Shown piece by piece: positions 1 through 11,600 of a stretch of 64,000 nt of DNA (positions are counted from its first letter, which is position 1; every line of letters begins with the position of its first letter). The stretch lies in assembly GCA_030248215.1 (NCBI GenBank), contig JASANG010000553.1:62001-126000 (forward strand), given 5' to 3'. The notes under the pieces are model-generated. The model did no database searches, was not told where the DNA came from, and saw nothing but the letters and a program-made list of their open reading frames with translations. The DNA is from Enoplolaimus lenunculus (taxonomy: Eukaryota > Nematoda > Enoplea > Enoplida > Thoracostomopsidae). Position numbers and translations under genes: made by a program.

Positions 1-316
1 CTAGCAAAACATATGGAGTAATATACTAGAAAAATAATGGTTTCTCAGTGGCTTTTGTGAGAAACGAGTGAATCATTTGGCCCAAAAATAGAAGATGAGT
101 TTTATTCTGTTTTGAAGTTTTTACCTCATAAGCAAGCTGAAAATATCGCTGAAATGCCGGTAAGTTATGTATTTCATTATATAACTGGTATTTCTGTGGG
201 GAAGGGTTAGTCCGGTGGCGCGCCGCGCCGCTTCCATCTCTGAGATGTGCCATGCGGTAGAATTTTTGTATTTGTGCTTTTATTTTATTTTATTTTGAAA
301 ATATCAATTATTTTAG
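1..316. other. Left edge of window, no gene assigned
   Basis: This stretch precedes the first recognisable BRAP exon. A short open segment at about 92-159 ends at a good donor (GTAAGT at 160) and could be an exon. Its translation does not resemble the BRAP2 RING half expected here, and the frame needed to join the exon at 317 contains a stop. The first half of the RING and everything N-terminal of it must lie outside the window or is not recognisable. Confidence 0.4.
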
Positions 317-3300
317 CTGCCCCGTTTGTCGATATTGCCAAACTCCTGAATTAACTGCTGATCATCGCTGTGATATTTGCGGGAAACAACAGGTATTTAC
401 ATTGCGTATTTTATTTCACTTTTTGTACGTCGTATCATCAGGTTTACTTGCAGACAGTGGAGTGTATGCCAATGTTTGGTTTGTGCTTACTGAAATTTTC
501 TGGTTTCAACGTCACTTATTAATAGTGGAAATAAAAACGTACTGTGTGTCTGGTGGACTCATTGTGTACGCGAATTATTTCATGCACTGTGTTTATATTT
601 TTGTAATTTTAGGATTTATGGATATGTTTGATCTGTGGTACTATTGGATGTGGCCGATATGAGCAAGCACACGCCTACCAGTAAGTTAAATTTTAGACGT
701 ATAATATGATTTTGGGCAGCATCGGCAATTAATTTTGCTACATTCGGTTATTATTTGTTCTGTTTCTAGCGTGGTTTACACGTAAATCAGGCATTGTTGT
801 ACGGCGTTCCTCAAATTTGCTGGCGGTTGCTTAAAATTTTTTGAAACGCCATTAATTTATATTTGTGTAAATTTTTGCGCTGTTTGTCAGATTGCAGATA
901 CAAATAAATCTATGTTTTGTGTTTCTTATGTTGATTTGTAGTATATTATGTTTGTAGACATTTTACTGAAACTAATCACACATACAGTTTGCAAGTTGGT
1001 GGGCAGCGCGTTTGGGATTATGCAGGCGACAACTATGTGCATCGGTTAATACAAAATAAAACCGATGGAAAATTAGTCGAATTTGGAGAACAAGATCCAA
1101 CTGAGGTTAGTAATCTGAACGCTGTAGCCATTGTGATTTGTTCCGCGCGAGGTTTTAGCCGGAACTATTTTTTGTGTGAACGAGCGCTAGATTAATTAGC
1201 AGAATTCAATCCGGTTAATACAAAATAAAACCGATGGAAAATTAGTCGAATTTGGAGAACAAGATCCAACTGAGGTTAGTAATCTGAACGCTGTAGCCAT
1301 TGTGATTTGTTCCGCGCGAGGTTTTAGCCGGAACTATTTTTTGTGTGAACGAGCGCTAGATTAATTAGTAGAATTCAATTTTTTGACTGGCCGAGATCAC
1401 GTGATTAAATTAAGTATCGTCGTTGGTTTAATGATTTATTTGTCCTACATTTAACATTTGCCTGGAACACAAGACATTTATTGTTAAATTGCACTAAAAG
1501 CTATTCTGGCTGGGTAGCGAACGATATCTATTGTAACAGGCATGTTATTGCGTACGGAGTTGTATTTTATTGTTTGTTTACGTATGTACTGCAACTTGCA
1601 TTTTTTGTGTTTTTTGCTTCAGATGGTGTCTGATGATAAACTTGATGCGATGACGCTTGAATATACTTATTTGTTGACAAGTCAATTGGAATCGCAACGG
1701 CTCTATTTCGAAGAAAAAATGAATCAGATGGAGAAGCTGACAAATGCTCAGGTAAGTGCTATCGACTCTGAATATTTAAGGTTGGTGGTATAATTAAACC
1801 AGCGTTGTCGGTATTTGTAACATAACCCAGAGGATTTCGCCGGAATTCCTCCTGTGAAAATCAGCTTGTTACTCAATGATTTTTCCGGCTGCGCAAAACA
1901 CTAATAGAAATTATTCACATTTGTCATTTTCGCATTTAGTAATAAGTTGTAAGATATTTAGTAAACGACATATTTTGGCCAAAAAAGTTTCATACGTTTT
2001 AGCTTGAAGAGTTGGAAGCGACCGCAACTGCATCAACGAGTGAATGCGAGCAACTTCGAGCAAAAATGTCAAAGCTAGAAAGTGCTAAGCAGTCGGTAGA
2101 GAAAAAGTTGTGCCAGGCATGTGATATACTTGATTTGTAGCGTTTGCTACAACTGATATTTGAATAAAGTAAATAAAAGACAGACAAATTTTAGGATTTT
2201 TCGATCGCTGTCTACGTATTAAGGAGGAAAAAAGTATGTTTATCTTTTTAGTCCAGTTGTATTTATAATAAGTTTCAATCGGATAAAGTAGATAATATAA
2301 ATGATTACGGTGATCATCTACAATACGGAGCGAAAATATAAATTGTAAGTTTGTTACCTTTAAATCGAATGCATTCTGAAACTGAAAAAGTTAATTTGTA
2401 GCTGCCTGCACGGCGATCACAGTCAATTGCACTTTCTTTTGTTTTTGAGTATTGTTTTGTTTTAGGTGACAAATAAGTTAACCAAATGCAACGATGAGCT
2501 GAAAAAAGAACACGTCGTACGTTTTTTACTTTATTTTTTGATAGCGTTGGTACTAGTGCGCTGGCTATATCTTTGGTAGCTGAGCGATGCAATGACTAAA
2601 ATGTTTGCTGCCTCAATTTTAGCGATCTCTTTCGAAACTGGTTTGAAGCCACTCCGTGAAACAAAGTTTAAGCAGGAAAAATGCAAGGTTGTGGTATGCT
2701 TAAAATAACGCCGCTAGTAAATGATAAAGAATGTGCTCGTATTATGTCTAAAACACCTCCTATGTATTACATTGACGATTTAGATGGACGAATTGTATAA
2801 CGTTGAGGTTTTAGATGAACGAATGTTTGCTGAGAGATCAAAAAGATTGGTCGTCGAAAGTTAAACAGCTTGAAAAACAGCTAGCTGATATGACTGCAGC
2901 TAAAAACAACGTTAGTGCTTTTTGCGGGTTTGCAACCGTTGACAGTTTTTGTTACAAAATTTAGTTGCTTGGCTTCTTGTTCTCTTTCATGCTTTTAAAT
3001 GACTTGGCTCCAGATCACCAGCCAGGTATAATTGGTTTGTATCGAAGACATTATTTTTCAGTTTTTTAAACAATGAAGATTCATTTTTGCATTGAAGTGT
3101 GTGCCAAAAGCGGGTACGGCTTGTCCTTGAATTATATTAAGCGATGCCGCCTGATGGTTGTCTTGTCGGTTGAAGCTCATTTAGTCATGAACTGGAGGTC
3201 TGTCCGAGTTTTCAGAGTTCTTTAGCAAATCTACATGTTTTCATGTGATTTTTGCGAAGTTTTGTCAAAAGCACGTTAATGTTTAATATTTTATGGCTAG

Positions 3301-3617
3301 TAATATTAATTATGATATAAACGTCTGCAAAATATTTCTAGGAGATTAGCGAATTATCAGAACAACTGCGTGACATAATGTTTCATTTCGAAGCGGAAAC
3401 CAAACTAAACGATTATAAACAAAAAAGAGGCGACGCTAGCTGTAATGGGCCGAAAACTGACACGCGAAAGCAAACAGAATCGGAACCAGCTGATAACACT
3501 ACCGCGGTTTCTGATAATGTGGCAGAACGTACAGAAGACGTTGAAGAAGCCAAAATAGAACTTGGACCTGCGTCACATAATCCTATCACACCAAGACGGC
3601 GCAATAGGAGGCGTTAG
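317..3617 (+). CDS. BRAP: BRAP2-like RING/ZnF-UBP/coiled-coil protein, 3' part
   Basis: BRAP2 (BRCA1-associated protein, IMP) is a cytoplasmic RING E3 ligase that dampens Ras-MAPK scaffolding and retains nuclear-localisation cargo. Exons read directly: 317-392, 613-680, 958-1105, 1623-1751, 2003-2116, 2466-2516, 2815-2910, 3342-3617; all phases agree. The first exon gives the end of the RING ([11 protein letters not shown]) and the start of the UBP zinc finger. The next two complete it ([15 protein letters not shown], then [13 protein letters not shown]), very close to human BRAP. Then comes [15 protein letters not shown] and a long coiled coil, ending in [12 protein letters not shown]. The C-tail is basic (RRRNRRR). 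The intron at 2117-2465 appears to start with GC (CAG|GCATGT) instead of GT. The N-terminal RRM-like domain and the first RING half are not in the window. Part of exon 3 and its donor are duplicated in the following intron. Confidence 0.93.
1043..1380. repeat. 169-bp tandem duplication, exon end plus donor
   Basis: Two nearly identical 169-bp copies (1043-1211 and 1212-1380) contain the last about 63 bases of a BRAP exon, its splice donor (GAG|GTTAGT) and the start of the intron. I see only a C/T difference near the end, in cAGAATTC versus tAGAATTC. The second copy has a donor but no acceptor before it, so it should be spliced out as intron. The high identity means a recent event or an assembly error. 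Confidence 0.9.
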
Positions 3618-3664
3618 CGCGTCGAAAAATGAAGTTTTTGAACGTTTTTAATTTTACTGTGAAC

Positions 3665-3670
3665 AATAAA
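3665..3670 (+). terminator. BRAP polyadenylation signal AATAAA
   Basis: AATAAA lies 47 bases after the BRAP stop codon, a normal distance for a short 3' UTR. Confidence 0.6.
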
Positions 3671-3779
3671 ATTGTGACCCAGCTTTTAGCGTGTTTGGTT
3701 TTCCGAAAAAATTGAATGGGCCGAAAAAAAGTTGTTCCGGCAAAAAATGAATAACTGAATAATTTAAAAACATATATGT

Positions 3780-4012
3780 CAGGCTGAAAACGGATAGTAA
3801 AAATAACGGAAACGGATAGTGATAAAATAATGGAAATGGAAAACGGATATTGAAGTATAAAAGTTTCAAAGATGTTTTATTTTTCTGCCAATACCATATT
3901 GAGATATGCAAATTTTCATGAAAGTTTCATACAGCAAACACAATCAGCAAAAACGTTTATTATCCAAACATTTATAGCTACATATTTAAGGACCGAACGC
4001 AATGATATATAC
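3780..4012 (-). mobile_element. Family D MITE, partial inverted copy
   Basis: The copy starts CAGGCTGAAAACGGATAG and continues with repeated AACGGAAACGG-type blocks. It matches the reverse complement of the right half of the copy at 4013-4336, so the two lie end to end in opposite orientation. It has no coding capacity. Confidence 0.7.
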
Positions 4013-4336
4013 CAGGATGTAACCAGATATCGGTTGGTGCTAAAACACCGGTATCCGTATCCGTTATAGAACTAACGGAAATTCAGTTATTTATACGCTG
4101 AAAACTTATTAATGCCACGTTTATCTCGCAATGTTCAAAATGCAAAAAATTTCGGTGCATCCGCCGTTTTTTTCTTTAAAATTTCAGAAAGCCTGGTGAA
4201 TATTTGCACGTCTCATTTGTGTAGGTAGAAAAATATAACATCTTTGAAACTTTTATATACTTCAATATTCGCTTTCCGTTTCTGTTATTTTGATCACTAT
4301 CTGTTTCCATTATTTTTACTAACCGTCTACACCCTG
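4013..4336 (+). mobile_element. Family D MITE (CAGGGTGT ends), near-complete
   Basis: This is an approximately 325-bp non-autonomous element with inverted ends CAGGATGTAACCAGATATC and (reverse complement of the right end) CAGGGTGTAGACGG. It shares internal blocks (TTTCGGTGCATCCGCC; ATCTTTGAAACTTTTATA) with copies at 19279-19624, 35155-35476, 36876-37130 and 63505-63825. The superfamily is not determined. Confidence 0.8.
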
Positions 4337-5660
4337 TTAAAAACACTTTCTATAGTTTTGTAAGAAGTAAGTTTAAATTTCAGTATTATGGCATTAGAGC
4401 TCTCACGATGCACAATATATTTTATTTTATGGTTTATAGATGTAGATATTGTATTAAATTTTTGCGTCGAAGTTGTTTTATATTGCTAAGATATCAGTAA
4501 AAGTGATCTAATAGGGTTTACATCCAATTACATTGCGGTAACGTTTGTGCAGTAAGAGCGTGGTAGTATTCGAGTAAAAACCGGATTCGAAAGAATATCG
4601 GCATCTGCGGGTGCAGTAGAATTTTTGCTCTAATTTTGTGAGTTCCCTGGTTTTCCTTATAAATCCTAAGTTCCCTATTAACACATGACAAGTGTTCCAT
4701 ACTGGGTAACCCTAGAGCGCCGTGTGGTTTCCAAATAGTAACCTTATCCCGAATTTCCTCCACATACTAACGCCACCGTGGCAATACTTAATCCTAAATT
4801 CAATTCAAGCTTACTTACCCGATACCAACTAACTCCTCCCAACCACGCGATATATAAAAAATTTTAAAATAAAATCCCGAAAGCCAATAGAAAACAACGA
4901 ACTTGATCCAACCAGCTAGTAAATTAATAATGATTCCGCTCCTGGCTACCCATTTGCGTCTCGACCTAATTTGCATACAGAACGACACCCACAATTGGGT
5001 GTCCGCCGCGCGCAAATTACGTCCAGAGCCACCTATCCTGTACAATAAACCTACACAGCAACAACAACAACATAAGGCACCCATGTTGAATGCTGACATA
5101 GCCTAGCTATGTCGTTATTCGCAGCACTAGCCAAAAATATATAAAATAATATTCATTGGCCACACAGGGCCCCGGTAATTTTACATTGCGGACACAGCCG
5201 CCATAACATCGTTTTTATCATTTTCCAAGAGAGACTTAAGTGGAACCAGGGACACCCTTAAGGTGTGGTTCAAGGTTTCGTTTTAGTTTTGTGTTTTAGT
5301 TTTTAGATTGAAATACAATTGAAGAGTGGCAGAGCCACATACATGCTTCATTAATTCGGGTTTTTTTACCCCTGTTGCAACCTGTTCAAGGCTTTACACT
5401 AATTTTTTGTTTAGGTATAGTCTCATCCTTACGCTGTAGAAATTTTCTTGTACTACTGGTACGGCTCTGTTTCATACTACACTGGCCAATTCTAAGGAGG
5501 GTTCATCTTCCGTTCGCCAAGCGTAACATAAAAATAGAAGTCATTAGGTGAAATATGCTTTGCGGAAACGTCCATTGAGTATGATATATTAACTTTGTCT
5601 TCAAGGAAAACTTAGGTATTCATCCAGCTTAATACGTAGGTATGTGTCCGTAAAGTAAGT
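4337..5660. other. Intergenic, no feature recognised
   Basis: This is AT-rich spacer between BRAP and the LAPTM4-like gene. Short open frames on both strands have no recognisable domain. A CAA/CAG run lies near 5053-5072. The promoter of the downstream gene presumably lies here, but I cannot point to elements. Confidence 0.5.
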
Positions 5661-8600
5661 ATGGTTGAATTTGACAGCCAGTCACCGCGCTACGAGTCAT
5701 GTTTTGGGAAATGTCACGCGCCGAAATCTGGTCGTGTGATTGCAATTGTGGATATTGTTTGCAATGCAATCTCTTGTCTGGCTGCATTGATTACGCTGAT
5801 TTACCCGTACACCATTGAAGGTAAAGCTGTCAAGTGTATCTGAGTAGGATCTGGTTGATACTAACTACGACCCTGTTACGGGACGTTTTCTTTACATATC
5901 CAGCAAAGACCGATATCCCGTATCAGGTATAAACGTACGGTATGCCTACGACGGTGGTCGTGAATTTAAAAAAACAACTTTTATACAGTAAGTGTTTTAA
6001 CATCTTGCAGTGATTGCATTCCGGAGCAAATCAAGAAGTTCAGAGTCTGGTATTTTGCAGTACAAATGAAAAATTTATACGAAGAACCTATGAAACTATA
6101 ATTTAGATGACGTGTAGTAGTATAAAAATGGGGGTTCTGGCCCACAATGCACCAGTTGGAACTGCACCAACTGTTGGTAATTGATTGTGTTCTGGTCCAA
6201 GATTAATTCTTCGAGCTCTGCCAACTGTTGCCATCAGTTGTGATCAGTGCTGAAATGTAACAGTTGGAACTGTATCAAACCTCTGACGCGAAAACTTTGC
6301 AACATGTCAACTTTAAAAGTATCTTAAACTTGCAGCTGTTAATTTTTGCACACAGCTTCTTTAGTACAACTTCTAATTTTTTATACGCGTTTTCCAGACA
6401 CCTGCAATTTTTCACGCATGTTTTAATATTTCGTACGTAATTTGTTGATTTACAAAACTATGTGAAATACGTTGTGTGCCATCAGGCACAATTTTTTGGC
6501 AGCGAAAAGCATACAGGTTTTCAAAGTTACAAACACTAGCCTTTTCTTCTGCCACATTTCTACGTGTATTAATTTTAATTTTATTGTTTAGTTTTAAGCT
6601 ACGCATTAATTGTGTTTAGCAGTCAAAGATTCTCAAAAACAATAATCAGGGCGTAAACAAGATTTCATTTCGGGGGATATAAGTTTAAAAATTTCAGCGA
6701 GCGTACATAGCGAGCGAGTGCATGATTCATGCGGCACTTTTACAGACGAGCAATTGCTGTTTTGAAACTGAGTGAGATTTGAGCTAAGACAATTTAAGTT
6801 GTTGCATATTAGCAAGAAAATCCGTCGATTCTCTTTTGTTTAATTCCCGGGTAGCTACGGGGTAACCAAGTTTTAGTGGGTTTAGTTTGTAAAAACTATA
6901 ACAAGGGTTTTTAGCAAACGTGCATTTTTCGAACACCTTAACTGATCAACCACAAACCCCAATGGACACGGCAGCAATTGATCACAATCAGGATTACGAC
7001 GTCGAGGGTAATAATGATGCAAATGAATTAAAAGGGGACTATGCGAACTTATTACGGTCTAGAACACTCTATGTAACTAATCTTAAATATCATGGTCTTA
7101 ATAACTTAACGTGCGTAGAAGTGCTGAACGCTGTTAATAAGGTTTTCACTGTCCAGGGCGGTGAGAAGTTTAGTAATAGTGTTAAAATTATTTTCCCATC
7201 CAAGGACATTGCATCTATAGCAGCGGGTAAATCAATTAAAATTGGGGACTCGGAGGTAATTCTAGAAATTCCTCGCGACGTAACATTGCAATCTCCTTTT
7301 ATTGTTCGAACTTTACATCTATATGGCGTCCCCTTTGAAGTTCCGGATAAAGCGCTACAGTCTTTCTTAGCTGCTTAAAATATTCAGTGCTTGCAACCTG
7401 GTCGTTTCATCAAGCATCGAGGAAGTGAATACATCTCAAGTGGTCGAAGTTTCTTAGTCCAGATCCGCCGCGACTATAAAATACCTCCTCGGCTCCAATG
7501 GTGCGATCCTCATTTTAGGCGCGGATATATTATAATTCGGGCATGGTGCCCGGGTATGGGTCGGTATTGCAAATCATGTTATAAATTTGGACATGAACAA
7601 TTAGATTGTGTTGATTTTCCTGCTTTGAACAACACTGAAGTGGACACGAACTCAGCTAAACAACAACAAGAAGAGCAAGAACCCAAACAACAGTCACAAC
7701 AACAGCAGCAACAGAAACAACAAATACAACAACAACAATTACAACAACAACGGCAACAAATGAAAGCCGGGATAGACAATGATCGCAGCAAGTTAAATAC
7801 AAACAAGCAGTTTCTTGATATCAGTAACTTTATTATGGGGTTAATCAAAAATATTCAGTCCAGCATTAACAATGATATTATTGTGAGAGAACCATTAGCT
7901 TTAGTCATCAATGGAAAGCTGGATTTGACTAAACTGCCAGAATCCGGGAAATCTTTTCTCAATTTTTCTGCTTGGTATAGATATTTGCATTTGAAACGAT
8001 CGATGTCTCCGCCATTTCACCCTGAGGGTGAAGACGTTAAAACATTTTTTGATTCGAAACATCCAAGCAATTATGGTCTCTCGAATTACCATGTTGACAA
8101 TCCAGTATCTGTTTGGGGCGAGTCTTTCTCATCTCCTGAAAAATTTGTCGCAGTGTTGAAGGCGAGATTCAGTGGTCGCAAAGATATCGAAGAGAAGGTT
8201 TGGGGAACAGACGATCCTAAATCAATAAAATTTTTACATAGTCAGATAGTTTGGCCGGGCACAACGTTACATTATTTGTGTATCGTTTTCGAATTAATTT
8301 ATACGATTTGTTTTGCACGAGCACAACAATGTGATGTGATTGGGCGCACACTATTGTCAACAGAGGGTCTATTGGTTGAGACTGTACCTGGGCCGGGGCC
8401 TTGGAGCTGCGGCCGTGGACACTCTGATAATCGAGCTCAAAATAGAGTTACCTGGCGTCCTGGCAGTTTAAACTTAAATGGTGACTGTCAGACTCTTGTG
8501 CGAGAACACATTATGTTACGAAAGGTGAGAACAGTAAGCACATCGTCTGATATATCTTTTCGCGTTACAGGTGTTAAGCGGTTGTATGAAGAGTCAGATG

Positions 8601-11600
8601 TGATTAGTGGCAAAAAGCCAAACATTGCAATGTGAACGTGCATTTTTTTTGTTTTACATGCCTTAAATTGATATGAAAGAGAGTCAATATGGATCTGCCA
8701 AATTTCTTTTCTTTTTCCAGTTTAAATTGCAGATCCATTAAGCATTTTCGAAAAGTGTCGATAGTTTTTGAAAGGATAAAAGATTTGGATTTGATTTGTC
8801 TGCAAGAGACACATTTTAAAAACAACTGGGATGCAGAGATTTTTGATAGAATTTTCTCACGCAATTTTAAAATATTTCACAGTTTCGCAAGCGAGGAGAA
8901 TAGTAAAACAGGGGTAACGGTCCTTATAAATAGGACAGCTCCTGTTGGTCAAATTGAAAACATTTTTAATATTCAGGGTAGGGCGGTCACGATTGCTTTT
9001 AGTATTGGCTCTCTTTCTTTTTTCTTAATTGGTATTTATGCTCCCGCGAACGGCGAGCAGCGAGTAGTTTTTTTCAACCAGCTGATGCAACAAGTGCAAA
9101 ATTCGTTTTGGTTTGATTATAAATGTGTTATTATGTTGGGTGATTTTAACTTAGTTGAGGACCCGGTTTTGGACCGATCACGGCCGTCATATGATCAGCA
9201 GCAAGGCCTGAGAGAGCTTTATTGTTTGAAGGAACTGTTGGTGATATCTGATGTTTTTAGGGAGACACATCCAAATAAAAACGACTTTTTTACTTTTCTT
9301 TCAGACATTCATGGAAGTCAGTCTCGTATAGATCGGATTTATATGCCGGCTTTTTTACAACCGGGCGCTTTGTGTACCGCTCACGCAGTGAACAAGACAG
9401 ATCATAGGTTGTTTAGAGTTAAGATTCGCTTACGTAATTTAAAGAGAGGTAAAGGATACTATAAGATGAATACAATGCTTTTGGGTGAAGTCGGCGTACA
9501 GCCCTTTGTTTTAACGCGGCTCAAACATTTAATGAACATTTCCACAGGGTTTTCTATGATGTGGGAAGTATTTAAGGCTGATGTTAAAACCTTCTTTGTA
9601 AAGTTGGGTAAAAATAAAGCTAAGGAACGCGACATGTTGAGGAAATCATTAGAGAGCCAAGTTATTAATGTACAAATGCTGATAGGACAGTATCCAAACA
9701 ATCCGAATCTCAGATCGGGTTTTAAAAAGCTAAAAAATGAAATCGAATTATTGAATGCATTTTATATTGCTTCTTGCAGGCATAATACGTACTACGGTAG
9801 TGAGGTAAATGACAACGCCTCTTTAGCAACAGTCAAGTCTCTTCAACGTAAGAACTGGGAAGCCAGGCATATAAGCTCGATCGAAAGGTCTGATGGCACG
9901 TTAGTAACAGACTCAGATGCAGTTCTAGGTGAAATTACTGAGCAGTATTCCAACGTATTCAGATCGGAAGGGATAAGCGGAGAAGATCTCACTTTTTTTC
10001 TGGCACAAAATGGTCTTTCCAAGTTGAGTGAGGTGGAAAAAAATACTTTAGAGGGACCCATTACGTCAGTTGAAATAGCGAGCGCTATTAAATCTATGCA
10101 GGGTAAAAAGACGCCGGGATACGATGGTATTCCTGTTGAATTCTATTGGCTGTTTTGTGGAATATTATCTGAATTTTTGTGTAAAATGTATAACGCGTTC
10201 TTGGATGATCTTAAGCTCAATTTCTCCGCATATGATGGTGTTATTACCCTATTATATAAAGGGAATGGAAGGAAAACGTGTCGCGATAATTGGCGGCCAA
10301 TTACGTTGCTGAATATAGATTATAAGATTTTTACGAAAGTTTTGGCAAAAAGATTAGAATCGGTCATGAAATCTTTAGTCCACCCGGATCAGACAAGCTC
10401 GGTTCCCGACAGAATTATCCAAGACAGTGTATGTGGTTTATAAGTGGTTGTGGTACCCGTCCACCGCTAGTATTATTAGAAGGGATATCCTGTTTTTACA
10501 ACCTAGTCACGGCGGGTTAAATTTCCCAAATATTTTTGTCAGACTGAAAGTGAATCGTTTAATGTTTTATATTCGAATATTAAGAGGTACCGAAGTTGTG
10601 AGTTGGAAGAGATGTTTCGAACATTTCTTTCGGCAAGTTCAGTTTTCGACTAAACGTCAACTGAGACGCATTGATGTACCGGAGTTATATAAAGAGATAC
10701 GGATTGCAATGATTGAGTCGTCTTTTAAAATGGATGGAAAGTTTTGTTGGTTTTTTGGCGAAAAGTTATCCTTAAAAACAGTGTCGGCAAATAAATTGTA
10801 TAAAATGTGGATACACGCTGTGTATAAGGGACTCATGCATCCTAAACATGTTTTTTGGCGAGATGAGCTAGGAGTTGAACCTATTTTTGTCGAGCGATCA
10901 TGGATATGGGCAAAAGCGAAATATGTTGACGGCTCTGCGCGAGACGTCCATTTTAGGTTAAGACACAAGTCATTGTATACTAATCACCGCACTAGTCATT
11001 TTACAGATGGGACAAATATATGTTCGTTTTGTTATTTGGATGGAATTGAAGTGCGGGAGGATAATGTTCATGTGTTTATTTATTGTTTGCGGGCGCAAGA
11101 AATTAGTTTTTTCATTACTCCCGTTTTGCAACAGGTAGCTGGAGTAAATGAAATAACGATTTCGGATTTAATTTTGGGACGAAATATTCACGACCCATTA
11201 AAGAGAATAGCTTTTAATTTCATCGTCCAACATGCACTATTGGCAATATGGAGTGCTCGATGTAAACTCGAGTTTAACAATGAAAATGTCTGTGTTGTTG
11301 ATGTTTTTCAGGAAAATGTTTATAGAAATTTGTACAAACTTAAGCTGTATCTAAAAGAAGAATGTTTTTTTAAGGTTTTTGGAACAATAACCCGACAGAA
11401 TGATAGCATGCTGGGTTTTCGAATGTCTTTTTCTCAGCGTACCTGATTTGTAGTTTGTTTTGAAACTAGGTTTCTTGTGTGCTTTTTAACATATTTGCTC
11501 TGAATAATATCCTTGCAAGCAGAGTAGAATAATGGGTAATTTTCAAGGACCTTTGTTATGTTATGATAATATGTTGTTGCCTTCTTTGGTTTATATAATT

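Noticed and set aside
2622-2690. Additional BRAP exon after AATTTTAG
   Set aside because: The exons 2466-2516 and 2815-2910 already join in phase with the expected BRAP2 order, and this segment does not resemble the family.
5988-6010. A 23-nt intron (GTAAGTG...TTGCAG) in the LAPTM4-like gene
   Set aside because: It has perfect ends, but the sequence after it gives a frame that stops soon and does not match the family. The other introns here are 80 bp or longer.
7579-7848. Cys-rich minus-strand frame
   Set aside because: It is the antisense of the CAA/CAG run in LINE ORF1 and encodes poly-Cys only by frame.
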